From: Lactarius indigo
Taxonomy: Eukaryota > Basidiomycota > Agaricomycetes > Russulales > Russulaceae
DNA length: 64,000 nt
Direction of reading: 5' to 3'
Assembly (NCBI GenBank): GCA_025766275.1
Contig: JAFKAC010000017.1
Location: forward strand, 1,027,680 to 1,091,679
Every line of letters begins with the position of its first letter. Within the stretch, counting starts at the first letter, position 1. A program made the position numbers and the translations under genes. The notes under the pieces are model-generated. The model did not search any database. It was not told the origin of the DNA and saw nothing but the letters and a program-made list of their open reading frames with translations. Of this stretch, positions 1-9,452 are shown piece by piece.

Positions 1-2
1 AA

Positions 3-782
3 CAGCTTGCATGGAAGGCTCATTACCGCCTCAACAAACCACAAACTATCAACCTATTTACATCGGGTTTGCCCAAGGAACTGTTCAAAAACGCATTCCA
101 ATTCGACGACCTGGTCACATTCAACGACTGGAAGAGGGCCGTACTCAAGAGGCAGAAAAACTACATACACCTCAAAGCAAGGCTTAACGAGTACAAGAAC
201 ACCCCAACACAACAAAAGAAACAGAGCGGCAACGCGGGGTGGATGATCCCACAGAATTTACCCCAGACTAATCCCTGGGCTATGGATACGTCAGCCGATC
301 ACGCCAAAGTCCGGCTCGCCAGATCAGAAGACATCAATTTTAACAAACTACCTCACCACGACTGGCTGACGCCACCATTCCCACCAAGAGGAGGCCCGGG
401 AGTCAGAGGGCGAGGAAGAGGGGGATCACAAAGGGACCTAAGAAACGTCCTTTGTTATAACTGTCACGCTCCTGGCCACCTCTCACGAAATTGCCCGCAC
501 CCCCACATGCAGAGGCAATGGCAAAATGCACCCTCAAGCAGCCGCATGACAGAAACAATGGGGTACCCTCCGGGGCCTGTATCACAATACGAACCATCAC
601 TGCCAGGGTATATGACGCCAGTGCCCAGTGCAACGCCAATACCTCAGATTAACGCAGCAAGCACCAAAACGGCGGGAGAGCAGGCAAAGGAATGGCTCAC
701 GCAAGTAGCCAACAGCATGGACGAGGTAAAAGACCTCATACTTCAGGACCTATGGGGAAAGGAGGGTTTTCGGGACGCCTAA
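3..782 (+). pseudogene. gag: Gag, C-terminal part, gypsy copy 1
   Basis: This frame is open from the window edge to a TAA at 780-782. It would form the structural capsid and nucleocapsid polyprotein of the element. It contains the end of the retrotransposon Gag domain and a CCHC zinc knuckle (CYNCHAPGHLSRNCP) at about 452-496, followed by a Pro/Gln-rich tail. It aligns closely with residues about 420-681 of the copy 2 Gag frame. A tryptophan codon at 12-14 stands where copy 2 has CGG arginine, a CpG-type change. The frame itself is not broken within the window, but the element is dead because of stops in pol and the LINE insertion. Confidence 0.85.
755..770 (+). promoter_or_regulatory. Probable -1 ribosomal frameshift signal, gypsy copy 1
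   Basis: In the gag frame the sequence reads G GGA AAG at 755-761 and G GGT TTT at 764-770. Both fit the X XXY YYZ pattern for -1 slippage. The gag stop follows at 780 and pol is in the -1 frame. Copy 2 has the same arrangement with GGGAAAA as the first heptamer. Confidence 0.6.
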
Positions 783-3140
783 ACCTGTCAGTCTGGGTGA
801 GGGCTTTACAATGTAATTCTGTAATTGTGACAACGCGCTATCGATCTCTGCGACTTCCAGTGACTGTCCGAATGAATTACCAAACGACTGAAACCAACAC
901 GTTGGTTGACTCTGGAGCAACCGACAACTTTATCCGACCAAGCATGGCAGCCCGGGCTGGCATCCTGGTACAACTACTAAGCACGCCTCGAAAAATATGG
1001 AACATAGACAATATGGAAAACAAAGCTGGGTTAATCACTCATTACGTTAACCTAGAGGTAAAAACACGAGGACAGGTGAAGAAAATGACCTTCCTGGTCA
1101 CCAACCTCGGAAGCGAAGACATGGTGCTGGGCTACCCATGGCTGAGCACCTTCGAACCTACGATCAGCTGGGCAACGGCAACCATACACCCCGACATGCA
1201 ACCAGTGGTGCTGGCCACTACTGAAGAACTACTTTCCACTTCCGCCGTTCGAGCACTGATCGTAACGGAAAAGGAAGACATCGTACGAGAATTAGAAGAA
1301 GAAACTTTCGCTAGAGCCACCACCTCAACGGAACTGGCCATACAAGTGAAGCAACAACAGACAATGACTGTACTCCCTTTGGAGTACATAATGTTCAGTA
1401 AACTCATCAGCGAGCAAGCCTCACACCGATTTCCCCCGGCAAGGCCGTGGGACCATGCAATCGATTTCAAACCGTCCGCGCCGGCCGCTATAGACTGCAA
1501 GATATACCCTATGACACAAAAAGAAGAGGGCGAACTCAAGGAGTTCTTAGAGGAGAAATTGAAACAGGGTTACCTACGTCCCTCCATCTCCCCGTACGCA
1601 TCCTCCTTTTTCTTCATTAAAAAGAAGGACGGAAAGCTACGGCCAGTTCAGGACTACTGGGTCATCAACTTGCACACAATTCGCAATCAATATCCGCTAC
1701 CGCTCATTCAGGACCTTATTCTCGACCTTAGCAATGCTCACATCTATACCAAATTGGACATCCGCTGGGGGTATAACAATATTCGCATTCGTGACGGTGA
1801 TCAAGAGAAAGCCGCATTCAAAACCAAATTCGGCCTCTTCGAACCCACGGTCATGTTTTTTGGTCTCACAAACTCCCCCGCAACCTTCCAAGCGATGATG
1901 AACCATATCTACTGGGACACCATAGCGAAACACGAGCGTCTGGGCACTACGATACGTGTTTACATGGACGACATTGGGATAGCCACTCATTTTGACCATG
2001 ACTTAACAGCCCACATCGCTGCGGTCCGCGATGTCTTGCGCATCGCGCAGGAACATGACCTCTACTTCAAACTCAAAAAATGTTTATTTCACCAGCCGCG
2101 TATGGATTACCTGGGGGTAATCCTTGAAAGGGGGGTGACCCGTATGGACCCCGTAAAAATTCAAGGCATCAAGGACTGGCCAACGCCAGCGAAGGTCAAA
2201 GACGTCCGATCTTTCCTAGGCTTCTGTAATTTTTACAGACTTTTCATCCACGGCTTTGCAACCCACGCCAAACCGCTCACCAAACTAACATGAAAGGATG
2301 AAGAATGGCGATGGATGGAAGAAGAAAACGAGGCATTCAACACATTGAAGCGCCTCGTAACAGAAGAACCAGTGTTGGCACACCCCATCCTCCAGGACCC
2401 ATTTGAACTGGAGGTTGATGCCTCGGGCTACGCGGTGGGAGCTGTACTACTACAAAAGAAGTCTGACAGAAAACGACACCCCATAGGCTACTATTCAGCG
2501 ACGCTCTCCGAGGCAGAACGAAACTACGACATTTACGACCTAGAACTACTCGCGATAGTTAAAGCCCTCCGAAACTGGAGACCACTACTCGCCGGAGCTC
2601 CACACAAAATCAAGATCTACTCAGATCATCTGAATCTGCAATACTGGAAATTGCCACAGAAGATTAGCAGGTGGGTGGCAAGGGAAGTACTTGAACTCTC
2701 GGAATACGACTTCGAGATTCACCACATCAAAGGAAAGAATAATGGACGAGCCGACGCGTTGTCGCGAAGGCTGGACTACAACCAGGGAGCCGAAGACAAC
2801 AGCAAAGTTGTGGTACTACCACCAGAAGTCTTCATAAAAACCCTCAACACGGCAAGGACATTCACGATTAACCCCAACCTGCTACAACCGTGACATCAGC
2901 AAGACGAGGAGGTGATCAAGATGTGGGTGGACCCCCATCAACTGAAGAAGATACAGGGGGAGTGGTACAAAGACGGCAGGTTCGTAATAACCGGACCAGC
3001 TTCCGCATATTGGGTACTGATCCACGACCACCACGATCTACCAATACATGGCCACCCCGGAATCGCGAGAACACAGCGAATCCTAGAACGACACTATTGG
3101 TGGCCGCGTCTGCGAAGAGATGTATATGAGTACGTGCAAG
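762..3140 (+). pseudogene. pol: Pol, protease-RT-RNase H and start of integrase, gypsy copy 1
   Basis: This lies in the -1 frame relative to gag; an internal ATG is at 692. Domains in order are the aspartic protease (LVDSGATDNF, about 903-932), reverse transcriptase (FFFIKKKDGKLRPVQDY; catalytic YMDD at about 1961-1972), RNase H (VDASGYAVGAVLL, about 2413-2451; later DALSRR) and the first histidines of the integrase HHCC finger (HGHPG, about 3050). In-frame TGA codons at 2291-2293 and 2891-2893 stand where copy 2 encodes arginine. TGG codons at 1658, 1913, 2672 and 3011 also replace arginine codons. The frame is then cut by the LINE at 3142. No product can be made. Confidence 0.9.
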
Positions 3141-3142
3141 AA
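3132..3142 (+). repeat. Left target-site duplication of the LINE
   Basis: The 11 bases ACGTGCAAGAA occur here and again at 9442-9452, immediately after the poly(A) tail. They flank the LINE exactly. Rejoining the gypsy sequence with one copy restores the integrase frame as seen in copy 2. Confidence 0.9.
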
Positions 3143-3299
3143 GAGGACTTCCTTTCTCGGTAACCACCACCACAAAGTCACGGCAACATGTCCTACTGGC
3201 AGTGGTAACTAGAGTACTCTACACAACAACACCTACCCATAATACCTCCATAAAAAACCCGAAAGAGCACTCCATAAAACAGTAAACAAATTAGTTCAA

Positions 3300-5090
3300 A
3301 TGGCCTCTAAAGGCACCAGCCAAGCCGGCGCCGCAGGCCAACCCCCATCGTCATCGAGCAGAACCACCAGGTCAAGCTCAAAACTAGGGTCAACCGCCCC
3401 TCATAAAGATACAGGTCCCACTACAGACCCAAGAAAAGTCAAGCCCATTGCAGGTATGGAGGCACGTGGCATACTGACAAAAATAGATTGTCTCCTAGAG
3501 GGCGAACAAGTCACACAAGGGGCACTGTTTAAGATCTACAAAAGAATACTAATGCGCTATGGTGACACAATCCCGCAGGACCTACACCTGACGCTCCAAG
3601 CCTTCGCAATCTTACTACAAGAATGCGAGGGCGCACACAACAGGGTGATGGAGAAACTAACTCAAAAGATAGAGGAAAAGGTCGAGAGCGCATTGGATAA
3701 GGGTCTAACTAAGATGAGTACCATAATCGAGAACACCTTAGCTAACCAGAAGGAATGGCAGGCAACGACCGAATCAATAACGGGCGCGGCAGACTCACTC
3801 CAAAAACTCACGCAAGACATATCCAAAAGCGTCAAAGAGGCCACAGTCAACTCGGACAACCTAACACACACAATTTCATCATACAAAGAAGCCCTCCTCA
3901 AAACGAGCAACGTGCCCGTCCGAGAGCACACAGTGGTGTCCCCCAGACAAGCCGAGGACCCCAGGCTAACCAGGGACTTAGAACGCAAAAAGAGACAAAT
4001 CCTCCTGGAATTCAGCAACGACTTCTCAGCAGAGAAGAGCGTGTTGGATCTCAAGGAGAGAATAGACACTGCACTCGCAAACTCCTCCCCTCCACCCCCG
4101 GAGGGGGCGAAGGTCCAGGAGATCAACAAACTCCGCAACGGAGGTCTAATCATACAGCTGACGACCAAAGAAGCTGCAGATTGGCTACATGAACCCGCCA
4201 ACGAGCTCGCCTTCGTTCACCAGCTAGATCCAAACGCCTACATAAAGGAGAGGGTTTACCCAATCCTAGTGCCAAGGATACCAACATCTTTTGAACCGAG
4301 CAACGACGAACATCTACGTGAAGTGGAATGCGTCAACAACCTATCGCCCAAAATGGTCAAAAATGCGAGATGGATAAAACCCGAATACAGACGTAATCCA
4401 CACCAGAGATTCGCATACACCACCATCACGCTCACCTCCGCATCAGAAGCTAACCGTTTAATTAGGGACGGGATGTACGTATGCAATGTGCGTACATACC
4501 CCAAGAGGCTCAAATACGAGCCGAAGCAATGCATGAAATGCCGTAAGTGGGGACACTTCGCCACAGACTGCCACGCAACCGTGGACACCTGTGGTACCTG
4601 CGGCGGAGAACACATGACCAAAGACTGCAAGGAACAAACAAAAAGATACTGCGTGGCATGTCGTTCAAATGACCATGCAAGCTGGGACCGAGCCTGCCCA
4701 GACTTTCAGAGGAAAAGCGCACATTTCGACAAGCTACACCCAGAAAACGCGCTAACATACTTCCCCACAGATGAGAGCTGGACACTAACAGCAAGACTGG
4801 AAAGAATACCACTAGACGAACGCTTCCCAAATAAGCACGCAGTCATCGGCCTCCCCCCTCCCAATCATACAGTCAGATCACACCCGGTAAGATCGGTAGA
4901 GCAAAAGCCTAAACGCCACAAAGCAAACAAAGGTAACAACGGCACGGGAACCCTGGATGACTTCGTCGTCCCAATGCCGTCCCTTAGGCACATACGGGAC
5001 GCCATCAAGGACTACACCGAAGACTTACAAGATGACTGGGAGGACAAGGCAGTCGACAACCTCCTCTCACCCGACAAACTATGTCTATAA
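3300..5090 (+). CDS. LINE ORF1, Gag-like nucleic-acid-binding protein (596 aa)
   Basis: The product would coat the LINE RNA and form the ribonucleoprotein used for target-primed reverse transcription. The N-terminus is Ser/Thr-rich and low complexity. Residues about 110-210 are predicted helical and rich in K/E/S/T. The C-terminal third has a cysteine/histidine cluster: CMKCRKWGHFATDC (CCHC knuckle), CGTCGGEHMTKDC and a third CVACRSNDHASWDRAC, about residues 405-465. This triple arrangement is common in ORF1 of I- and Tad1-type LINEs. The ATG at 3300 follows a short leader and the frame is unbroken. The last 10 bases overlap the start of ORF2. Confidence 0.9.
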   Translation: MASKGTSQAGAAGQPPSSSSRTTRSSSKLGSTAPHKDTGPTTDPRKVKPIAGMEARGILTKIDCLLEGEQVTQGALFKIYKRILMRYGDTIPQDLHLTLQAFAILLQECEGAHNRVMEKLTQKIEEKVESALDKGLTKMSTIIENTLANQKEWQATTESITGAADSLQKLTQDISKSVKEATVNSDNLTHTISSYKEALLKTSNVPVREHTVVSPRQAEDPRLTRDLERKKRQILLEFSNDFSAEKSVLDLKERIDTALANSSPPPPEGAKVQEINKLRNGGLIIQLTTKEAADWLHEPANELAFVHQLDPNAYIKERVYPILVPRIPTSFEPSNDEHLREVECVNNLSPKMVKNARWIKPEYRRNPHQRFAYTTITLTSASEANRLIRDGMYVCNVRTYPKRLKYEPKQCMKCRKWGHFATDCHATVDTCGTCGGEHMTKDCKEQTKRYCVACRSNDHASWDRACPDFQRKSAHFDKLHPENALTYFPTDESWTLTARLERIPLDERFPNKHAVIGLPPPNHTVRSHPVRSVEQKPKRHKANKGNNGTGTLDDFVVPMPSLRHIRDAIKDYTEDLQDDWEDKAVDNLLSPDKLCL

Positions 5091-8000
5091 GACCCAACAG
5101 AGCACCAAACAGCGAACTAACCATTTGGCAGCAGAACCTCAACAAATCCCCTACCGGCCAACATGATCTCATCAGCAGCGGTAGGTTAGCAAAATCAAAC
5201 GTCGACATCATCGCCCTTCAAGAACCGGCAATCAACTTCCTCAATAAAACCATAGCAACGCAGGACTGGATCCCCTTATACCCTACCACACACGACAAAG
5301 AGCCGAAGAAAACACGTGCAATCACCCTGTTACAAAGCGACCTACCCACCGAGAGATGGGAACAGGTTGACTTTGAATCTAGCGACGTAGTAGTAGTGAA
5401 GATATACGGGGACTGGGGCCAAGCAACAATACTCAACATATATAACGACTGTCATCACGATCACACCATTCACAAGCTGACCAACTTTCACAGGTATAAC
5501 CGCGACCACCTCCAAGGTGTAGATGCGGAAGGAAATCCGAGACATACAATATGGCTAGGCGATTTCAACAGACACCACCCGGCATGGGACAACCCAGAAG
5601 ATGAACGTCTCTTCAGCAATAACGCCCTAGAGGCGGCGGAGACCTTAATCAAGGCCGTTGCAGATCTCGGCCTAGAATCTGCACTGGCTGCGGGTACCCC
5701 AACACACGTCCACAATGTCACCAAGAAGTGGACCCGACTGGATCAAGTCTTCGCGACAGAACACACCCTAGAAAGGATAACAATATGCGAAGCGCGTTTT
5801 GAAGACAGAGGTATAAACACGGACCATGTCCCTGTCGTTATGACACTGGACATGTCTCTGGGTAAGACGCCAACACGCATCAGCAACAACTTCAGGGACG
5901 TAGACTGGGACGAATTCCGTAAAGCCCTAGAAGAAGAGATATCGGACTTCGGCGTACCAAAAAGACTAGGATCCCAATCAACTCTCGACCGCAAATGCAC
6001 CAGGCTAACTAAAGCACTACAGAACGCTATCAAAAGAGCAGTTCCCACAACGGAAATCTGCCCCAAATCCAAAAGATGGTGGTCAAAGGAACTTAGTGAC
6101 CTCAGGAAACGCACACAGAAACTCGGGAGAAAGGCCAGCCAATACAGGAACTGGCCGGAGCACGCTGTGCACGTGGAGTACAAAGAGATCAGCAAACAAT
6201 ATGACAAGGCCATCAAATACAACAAACGACACCACTGGCGCAACTGGTTGGAAAGAGCATCAGACCCCGACCTCTGGACGGCCAACAAATACATCACAGC
6301 CCCGGCAAGCGATGGGGGAAAAACGAGAACCCCAAACCTTAAAATCACCAAAGACGGGCAAGAATGGACGGCCAACAACAACGAGGACAAAGGGGTCATG
6401 CTAGCGAAAACTTTCTTCCCTCCCAAACCAGCCACCTGCGTAAACCCACATACTCCAGTCAACTACCCCCCGCCAATTTGCGCCACCCACAAAATCACCA
6501 AAGATCAAATAAGACGGCAGCTGAAACGTCTAAAGCCATTTAAGGCGCCCGGGCCAGACGGAATTCCCAATATCGTCTTATCCAAATGTGCTGACGTACT
6601 TATTGACAGGCTCTGGTACATCTACAGCGCAATCCTGGAGCGCGAAATCCATCACACACCCTGGAAACAATCCAATACGATTGTCTTACGTAAGCCAGGG
6701 AAACCACGCTATGACACACCCAAGGCATATCGTCCCATCGCCCTATTGAACACAATGGGGAAACTTCTCACGGCGATAGTCGCAGAGCAGCTCACCTACT
6801 ACACAGAGAAGTTCAATCTACTACCCCCACTCCATTTCGGGGGAAGACCAGCACGCACGACCACTGACGCACTGCATGCCCTCACATACAGAATCAAAGA
6901 CGCCTGGCGGAAAAAACAGGTCGTCGCAGTCCTATTCCTGGACATAGAAGGCGCATTCCCGAATGCGGTCAATGAAAGGTTAATACACAATATGAAGTCA
7001 AGAAAAGTGCTGGAGAAACTAGTTAAGTTCACTTATAACTTGTTGAAAGATCGTCGCACTACGCTTAAATTCGACGACTACACTTCAGATAGTATCACCC
7101 TGGACAACGGTATCGGACAAGGAGACCCCCTCTCCATGATCCTATACCAATACTACAACGCAGATCTGCTGGACATACCGAAAAACCCAGAAGAATCGGC
7201 AGCAGCCTACGTTGATGATGCCATCCTCATCGCGACGGCCAAAGACTTCCCCAAGGCGCACAAAATACTAGCAGATATGATGACTAGACCGGGAGGCGCG
7301 ATTGAATGGGCAAATGAGCACAACTCGCAGTTCGAATTCAATAAATTGGCGCTGATCGATTTCGCCCACAGGAATAACAACAAAAAGCGCTGCCCACTAT
7401 CCCTCCCAAATGCCAATATTGACCCAACGACAAGTACCAAATACCTCAGAGTCTACATCGACCAGCACCTTATGTGGAACATGCATATCGCGCACGCAAT
7501 CAAGAAAGGGTCGATGTGGAGCGCCCAACTGAGACGAGCGGTAACCCCATCCTGGGGCTTAACACCAAAATACGCCAGAAAGCTTTTCATAAGCGTAGCA
7601 ACCCCCAGGGTACTTTACGCAGTGGACGTGTGGGGGGCCCCCAAACCCATTGACACACTGCCGCCCAACAAAAAAGGGCTAAGCAAGGCAATCACGAAGC
7701 TAACAGCTACGCAAAGAGCAGGAGCACTGGCAATCACTGGCGGACTGAGAACATTGCCTACTGATGTCCTGGAGGCACACGCCTTCCTCCTGCCGCTGCA
7801 CCTTGAGATCGACAAGATATGTCACAGAGCAGCCACGAGAATCGCAACCCTCCCCCTAGATCACCCCCTATCAAAGCCGGCCAGAAGATGTGCAAACAGA
7901 CCAATCAAACGCCACCCATCACCGCTCCATATCCTCATGCAAACTTACGGCATCCGTCCAGACAATTATGAAACCATCAGACCAGTACCACGAAACCCCG

Positions 8001-9106
8001 CACTCTCGCACAAAAGGCCATTCACGGTAAGCATACCGGCCAATAAGAACGCCTCGGTAAGCGAAGAAGGACATGCCAGGGAGAAAGTGAAGGTCTACAC
8101 TGATGGGTCAGCACACAACGGCAAAGTAGGGGCAGCGGCTATTCTATTCCGACAGGGAGGTCCGATCCGCAAGTTGCATTACCACCTAGGCCCAAGTTCA
8201 CTGCACACTGTTCACGAAGCGGAACTCACGGGTATTCTATTAGGTCTACACTTAATAAGAACGGACAAAAAAGGGAAAACCAGCTACTCTATCGGAGTGG
8301 ATAACCAAGCAGCACTAAGCGCACTCTCAGCGGTAAAGCCATCACCAGGCCAATACATTGCTGATGAAGTCTTGGTTACCGCAGCACGTATAAAGAAAAA
8401 CATGAACTCCCCAAACTATTCACTCAAATTCAGGTGGACGGCCGGCCACTCTGGTATCAAGGGAAATGAAGCAGTAGACAGCGAAGCAAAAATAGCAGCT
8501 GACGGACTAACCTCAGACATAAAAACACTTCCCCCGCTACTCCGCAAACCGCTAAAAATCAACAGATCGGCCACGCTTCAACAGAAAAGAACCACCCTGA
8601 GAAACCGGTGGAAGACTGAATGGGCGACGTCAGCACGCGCACAGAAGACTAATGACATAGATCCCTCCCTGCCATCCAATAAATACCTTAAGCTGATCAA
8701 TGATGACAGGTTATCAAGGGTGGATGTCAGCCGCATATTCCAACTGAGAACAGGGCACATACCGCTCAATGGTTATCTCGAACGTTTTAAACGGGTGGAC
8801 AACGCAAGATGTCCGGCCTGCGGACACCCAAAAGAAAATCCCCGGCACTTCCTCCTTGAATGCCCATCCTATGGGCACGAAAGATGGGCGCTCATAGCAC
8901 AGTGCAAAAAGAAAAACCCCAAATTAGCAGACATCCTAAACGACGCAAGCATGCTAGTCCCTTTAGCAAATTACATACACGCAACGGGCTGCTTCGAACA
9001 AGACAAAAACACCGAAGCCACCGCAAGCCAACAAAGTGGCCCCAACGTGCACACACCAAACCCCACGTTACGACAGGCAGATGTCCCAAGCCCAACCAAG
9101 GCATGA
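5081..9106 (+). CDS. LINE ORF2: endonuclease, reverse transcriptase, RNase H, zinc finger (1341 aa)
   Basis: This is the replication enzyme of the LINE: it nicks target DNA and copies the element RNA from the nick. The N-terminal exonuclease/endonuclease/phosphatase domain shows WQQNLNKS, ALQEPAI, WLGDFNRHHPAWD, LDQVFAT and DHVPV. The reverse transcriptase shows FKAPGPDGIPN, the FLDIEGAF palm motif, GIGQGDPLS and the catalytic AYVDDAIL, with Y where many relatives have F. RNase H follows (VYTDGSAHNG, HEAELTG, GVDNQAAL, WTAGHSGIKGNEAVD), with its D-E-D-D set apparently intact. The C-terminus has a CCHC finger, CPACGHPKENPRHFLLEC. It starts at ATG 5081, overlapping ORF1's stop by ten bases, which suggests termination-reinitiation. 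Confidence 0.95.
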   Translation: MSIRPNRAPNSELTIWQQNLNKSPTGQHDLISSGRLAKSNVDIIALQEPAINFLNKTIATQDWIPLYPTTHDKEPKKTRAITLLQSDLPTERWEQVDFESSDVVVVKIYGDWGQATILNIYNDCHHDHTIHKLTNFHRYNRDHLQGVDAEGNPRHTIWLGDFNRHHPAWDNPEDERLFSNNALEAAETLIKAVADLGLESALAAGTPTHVHNVTKKWTRLDQVFATEHTLERITICEARFEDRGINTDHVPVVMTLDMSLGKTPTRISNNFRDVDWDEFRKALEEEISDFGVPKRLGSQSTLDRKCTRLTKALQNAIKRAVPTTEICPKSKRWWSKELSDLRKRTQKLGRKASQYRNWPEHAVHVEYKEISKQYDKAIKYNKRHHWRNWLERASDPDLWTANKYITAPASDGGKTRTPNLKITKDGQEWTANNNEDKGVMLAKTFFPPKPATCVNPHTPVNYPPPICATHKITKDQIRRQLKRLKPFKAPGPDGIPNIVLSKCADVLIDRLWYIYSAILEREIHHTPWKQSNTIVLRKPGKPRYDTPKAYRPIALLNTMGKLLTAIVAEQLTYYTEKFNLLPPLHFGGRPARTTTDALHALTYRIKDAWRKKQVVAVLFLDIEGAFPNAVNERLIHNMKSRKVLEKLVKFTYNLLKDRRTTLKFDDYTSDSITLDNGIGQGDPLSMILYQYYNADLLDIPKNPEESAAAYVDDAILIATAKDFPKAHKILADMMTRPGGAIEWANEHNSQFEFNKLALIDFAHRNNNKKRCPLSLPNANIDPTTSTKYLRVYIDQHLMWNMHIAHAIKKGSMWSAQLRRAVTPSWGLTPKYARKLFISVATPRVLYAVDVWGAPKPIDTLPPNKKGLSKAITKLTATQRAGALAITGGLRTLPTDVLEAHAFLLPLHLEIDKICHRAATRIATLPLDHPLSKPARRCANRPIKRHPSPLHILMQTYGIRPDNYETIRPVPRNPALSHKRPFTVSIPANKNASVSEEGHAREKVKVYTDGSAHNGKVGAAAILFRQGGPIRKLHYHLGPSSLHTVHEAELTGILLGLHLIRTDKKGKTSYSIGVDNQAALSALSAVKPSPGQYIADEVLVTAARIKKNMNSPNYSLKFRWTAGHSGIKGNEAVDSEAKIAADGLTSDIKTLPPLLRKPLKINRSATLQQKRTTLRNRWKTEWATSARAQKTNDIDPSLPSNKYLKLINDDRLSRVDVSRIFQLRTGHIPLNGYLERFKRVDNARCPACGHPKENPRHFLLECPSYGHERWALIAQCKKKNPKLADILNDASMLVPLANYIHATGCFEQDKNTEATASQQSGPNVHTPNPTLRQADVPSPTKA

Positions 9107-9442
9107 AGAGTCCTCTGACCGGCGAACCCAAGTTCTTTGCACAGCCACATTTGCAACTGCAAACATCAAAATCATCAAGGCACCCAAGATGACACACACC
9201 ACCCGGCGGCAAAAACTTCAATTCGTCTTGGCACGCAACGGCGCCTCAGAAGCACCCGACACTTGGCGCAACACAACGCCGCTTCTAATCCTAGGAGTGG
9301 AGAGGTTTTAAATGGAGGGGAAGAGAAGAAGGACAGACTCGGACAAACATCAGGGCACAACAGTAAATACTTAGTGAAGTGCTACATAGGGTTCTGTACC
9401 CCAAGGTGCACGAAAATGGATTAAAAAAAAAAAAAAAAAAAA
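9107..9442 (+). other. LINE 3' untranslated region and poly(A) tail
   Basis: After the ORF2 stop there are about 316 bases without a credible gene, then a run of 20 A (9423-9442). Short ORFs here are shadows. The tail marks the 3' end of the reverse-transcribed RNA. Confidence 0.85.
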
Positions 9443-9452
9443 CGTGCAAGAA
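9442..9452 (+). repeat. Right target-site duplication of the LINE
   Basis: This is the second copy of ACGTGCAAGAA, directly after the A tract. The gypsy integrase coding sequence resumes here at the Cys pair of its HHCC finger (CAECQ). Confidence 0.9.

Larger units (their letters stand above)
3143..9441 (+). mobile_element. Full-length Tad1-like non-LTR retrotransposon (LINE)
   Basis: The element is 6.3 kb with a 157-bp 5' leader, two long open reading frames, a roughly 310-bp 3' untranslated region and a 20-base A tract (9423-9442, sharing its last base with the target duplication). It is flanked by an 11-bp duplication. ORF2 combines an apurinic-type endonuclease, reverse transcriptase and RNase H. 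This combination with a zinc-knuckle ORF1 is typical of the fungal Tad1 clade within the I/Jockey group; the clade name is my inference. Both frames are intact, so insertion is recent and the copy may be active. Confidence 0.93.

Noticed and set aside
403..639. Minus-strand frame antisense to gag
   Set aside because: Shadow of the conserved gag coding strand; no independent signal.
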